From: Hymenobacter setariae | GTDB taxonomy: Bacteria > Bacteroidota > Bacteroidia > Cytophagales > Hymenobacteraceae | Length of the DNA: 64,000 bases | Assembly: GCF_007713685.1 (NCBI RefSeq) | Contig: NZ_VMRJ01000008.1 | Location: 62,001 to 126,000 of the forward strand | Direction of reading: 5' to 3' | In this document: positions 62,310 through 64,000 of the stretch, piece by piece | Layout: every line of letters begins with the position of its first letter | How positions within the stretch are numbered: position 1 is the first letter of the stretch | The notes under the pieces: generated by a model | Databases searched by the model: none | What the model was told of the DNA's origin: nothing | Seen by the model: the letters and a program-made list of their open reading frames with translations, nothing else | Program-made: the position numbers and the translations under genes

Positions 62310-63764
62310 TTAGTCAAGCAGCGCCAGCCAGGCATACGCCGTAGTTTCCCCAGCAAACTCGGCCCACGCAACGCCTTCGGCAGGAAGCTGTTGCGCTAAG
62401 TCAGCTTTCCATTCGTCCAGGGGCGGCTGGGCGGCAACCAGCGCTAGCCGCAGGGTGATAGCCCCCGCGGGTCGCCCGGTGCGCGCCAGGCCTGCCACCA
62501 GGCGTTGCCGCAGGGGCGGGCGCAGCGGCTGCGACACGCCGCGAAAGCTTAGCAGCCAGCGTCCGCAGTCGTGCTGGTGCGCGAGCTGATGCAGCTGCGA
62601 GAGGGCCGCCGCCAGCTCCGACGCTTTGGGGTAGTCATTAAAATAAAGTCGAACTACCTGTTCAGCGGCGCGGTATTCGACACTTATCACGGGTGTAGAA
62701 GCCAGCCAGCCGGGCCGGCCTTTTTCCAGGCGCACGTGGCTCCAGAGCTGGTAGCTGCTCCATTCGGCCGGGGTAAGCTGTTGCCGTAGCAGATACTCCT
62801 GCAAAAAGTGCCGCCAGCTCGTGCGCAGCGTGGGGCGCGCCAGTAGCTCGGCCGGGGCTGCGGGCAGGCCCCGGCTTAGTTCGCGCTGCCGCTCGTGGGG
62901 TTCCAGCCGGGTAGCGTACCGTGGATGATGCAGGTTGGCTTGCCACCGGTCGTAGGCGCCCGGTGGGGGCTGGTCTAGCTGCGCATCGGCCGCCTCCGCG
63001 AGGTCCTGAATACGTTGGGTCGCTTCCGGGCTGAGGTGCGGGTCGGGGGCCGCGATAGCGGGATGGGCCTGACAGTTGGCCGCCCAGTGCAGCAAGTAGT
63101 AGATGCGGCCCACGGTCGTGAGTCGGATATACTGGTTCTCCACCAGGCCTTCCTGGTTGCGGCGGCCCAGCACCCGCTGGGGCTGCAGGCGCTCCAGGCG
63201 CTGCCAGACTTCCCAGGCAATGCCCGCCGTTGTGCCGCCATTGCCATCCGCCAGCAGGTAGCGCTCCTGAGCGGGGGACCACTCCCACAGCCGCACCAGC
63301 GCCCGCCAGGTATCGGGGGCCAGGACGCCCGGCTTGGCCGATTCGCGGACTTCGCCCAGCAGCTCGCGGGCCAGCTTGCGGCCGGCGCGGGTCAGGCTGA
63401 CGTGGGGCAGCTCGTACTGCTCGCGGAGCAGCATCCCCGGAAACTGAATGGTGCGCTCGTCCACCTCGACCAAGCCGCGCTCGGCCAGCGCTTTCCAGGT
63501 GCTGCCGGTGCCGGGGCTTATCAACTTGGGGTCCAGCGCCTCACGCAAGGGGGTAGGCGGCTGCCCTAGCTTGTGTTGCCAGCGGCCGTAGGGCATAGCC
63601 CGCCACTCCGCCGCCGGTGTGCGGGCATCGTCCACCAGGCCCCGCGCAAAGTTGCGCCTACGCTGCAATTCGATTTGCTGGTCAAGCTGGTAGGCGGCCA
63701 ACAGGTACAGCCGTTGCCGGTCGTTGAGCACGAGCGGGGCTGGGTTAGCGGGAGTGGGGCGCAT
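62310..63764 (-). CDS. Hypothetical protein with winged-helix-like repeats, first gene of the operon
   Basis: 484 residues. Two stretches look like winged helices (TWKALAERGLVEV with VSLTRAGRKLARELL; GIAWEVWQRLERLQPQRVLG with IRLTTVGRIYYLLHW). The C-terminal 140 residues form an alpha/beta fold with SVEYRAAEQVVRLYFNDYP and ALSQLHQLAHQHDCGRWLLS, which resembles STAS/SpoIIAA-like domains. It may be a DNA-binding regulator or the recognition part of the operon. Its start is 4 bases left of the stop of the recombinase remnant. Confidence 0.6.
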   Translation of the reverse strand: MRPTPANPAPLVLNDRQRLYLLAAYQLDQQIELQRRRNFARGLVDDARTPAAEWRAMPYGRWQHKLGQPPTPLREALDPKLISPGTGSTWKALAERGLVEVDERTIQFPGMLLREQYELPHVSLTRAGRKLARELLGEVRESAKPGVLAPDTWRALVRLWEWSPAQERYLLADGNGGTTAGIAWEVWQRLERLQPQRVLGRRNQEGLVENQYIRLTTVGRIYYLLHWAANCQAHPAIAAPDPHLSPEATQRIQDLAEAADAQLDQPPPGAYDRWQANLHHPRYATRLEPHERQRELSRGLPAAPAELLARPTLRTSWRHFLQEYLLRQQLTPAEWSSYQLWSHVRLEKGRPGWLASTPVISVEYRAAEQVVRLYFNDYPKASELAAALSQLHQLAHQHDCGRWLLSFRGVSQPLRPPLRQRLVAGLARTGRPAGAITLRLALVAAQPPLDEWKADLAQQLPAEGVAWAEFAGETTAYAWLALLD

Positions 63765-63767
63765 GGG

Positions 63768-64000
63768 TTAGAAGCCTAATTTCTTGGTGGCGTTGTGCTG
63801 TTTGCTATCGTTAAGACGGGTGTAGCGCCGAATCAGGGCGCTCATTTTACCTGGTCTGATTCACCACCTTGCTGTCGTCGGCCCCGGCCAGCTTGGCTAC
63901 CGTTACGAAGGACGTTCGCCGGGAGTGCGCCGTGAAGCTTGTGTCTACATATCGCTGCACCAGCGTGTTGACGGCATGGTTATGTAACTTATTGTTGGTC
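63768..64000 (-). pseudogene. Tyrosine recombinase C terminus, frameshifted, continues past the edge
   Basis: Entering from the right edge the frame reads HNHAVNTLVQRYVDTSFTAH, then HSRRTSFVTVAKLAGADDS (the HxxR box) and VVNQTR followed by TAA. Dropping one base in the accagg run restores GKMSALIRRYTRLNDSKQHN and KKLGF, with the nucleophile Tyr in RRYTRL. So a one-base insertion has cut off the catalytic Tyr. The second His/Trp of the active site (usually QTGHKT) also looks changed. The N-terminal part is outside the window. Confidence 0.75.

Overview
The window reads as an accessory replicon or island from a GC-rich member of the Bacteroidota, most likely Hymenobacter or a close relative. 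Three things point there: promoter boxes of the Bacteroidota type (TAnnTTTG with an upstream TTG), genes that lack Shine-Dalgarno sites, and families typical of that group (a DUF6660-like protein beside a CzcA-TolC fusion, a Yhh-type triceptide locus, HTH-Panacea antitoxins). No rRNA, tRNA, CRISPR array or core housekeeping operon was seen. A Rep_3-type initiator gene with iterons lies at 11.2-12.6 kb, but it is broken, so the DNA is either an integrated plasmid or a plasmid that relies on another replicon. A tyrosine recombinase remnant sits at the right edge.

Layout. 0-2.1 kb: a ribosomally made peptide locus read leftward (precursor ending in Tyr/His-Asn-Arg triplets, radical SAM maturase, 2OG-Fe(II) oxygenase, start of a further gene). 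2.3-3.9 kb: a conserved hypothetical gene and a divergent DUF2235 hydrolase. 4.1-6.2 kb: a Septu-like ATPase/HNH pair. 6.2-9.1 kb: a CBASS operon (CD-NTase, E2-like protein, HNH-SAVED effector). 9.3-9.5 kb: a probable structured noncoding RNA with its own promoter, operator-like palindrome and terminator. 9.5-10.6 kb: an HTH-Panacea regulator. 10.9-14.3 kb: plasmid backbone debris with the rep pseudogene, five iterons, a PH-domain membrane protein and a small zinc-finger protein. 15-26 kb: a leftward divalent-metal resistance block (ZIP-like permease, P1B ATPase, HNH nuclease, CzcB adaptor, CzcA fused to TolC, DUF6660-like protein). 26-31.6 kb: a dead fic gene with its partner, an HTH regulator, and an unfamiliar operon of a CoiA-like protein, a coiled-coil protein and a hypothetical protein. 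31.7-35.1 kb: an MmeI-like fused restriction-modification enzyme carrying ten copies of a 7-base repeat inside the coding sequence.

35.6-51.7 kb is a second defence block: AlbA_2/Schlafen-like protein, 1213-residue NACHT-like ATPase, a 2182-residue STAND protein with a nuclease-like N terminus and an overlapping 248-residue gene, a KAP ATPase and a phospholipase-D-type nuclease. 52-54.7 kb holds two hip loci back to back, a dead HipBA and an intact three-gene HipBST. 54.8-56.3 kb is the scar of a Wadjet system in which the end of jetA, all of jetB and jetC, and the start of jetD are gone. 56.5-63.8 kb carries leftward genes with little or no recognisable function (an EEP-family hydrolase coupled to a 640-residue protein, a SEC-C-motif protein, and a four-gene operon), ending at the frameshifted recombinase.

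The picture is of a defence and stress island under turnover: intact Septu, CBASS, STAND/NACHT, RM and HipBST genes lie between dead rep, fic, hipA, jet and integrase genes. The items most worth following up are the phase-variable RM enzyme, the regulated noncoding RNA between CBASS and Panacea, the triceptide locus, the two long same-strand overlapping frames at 29.8-30.9 kb, and the unassigned operons at 56.5-63.8 kb. All assignments come from reading motifs by eye; no database search was run.
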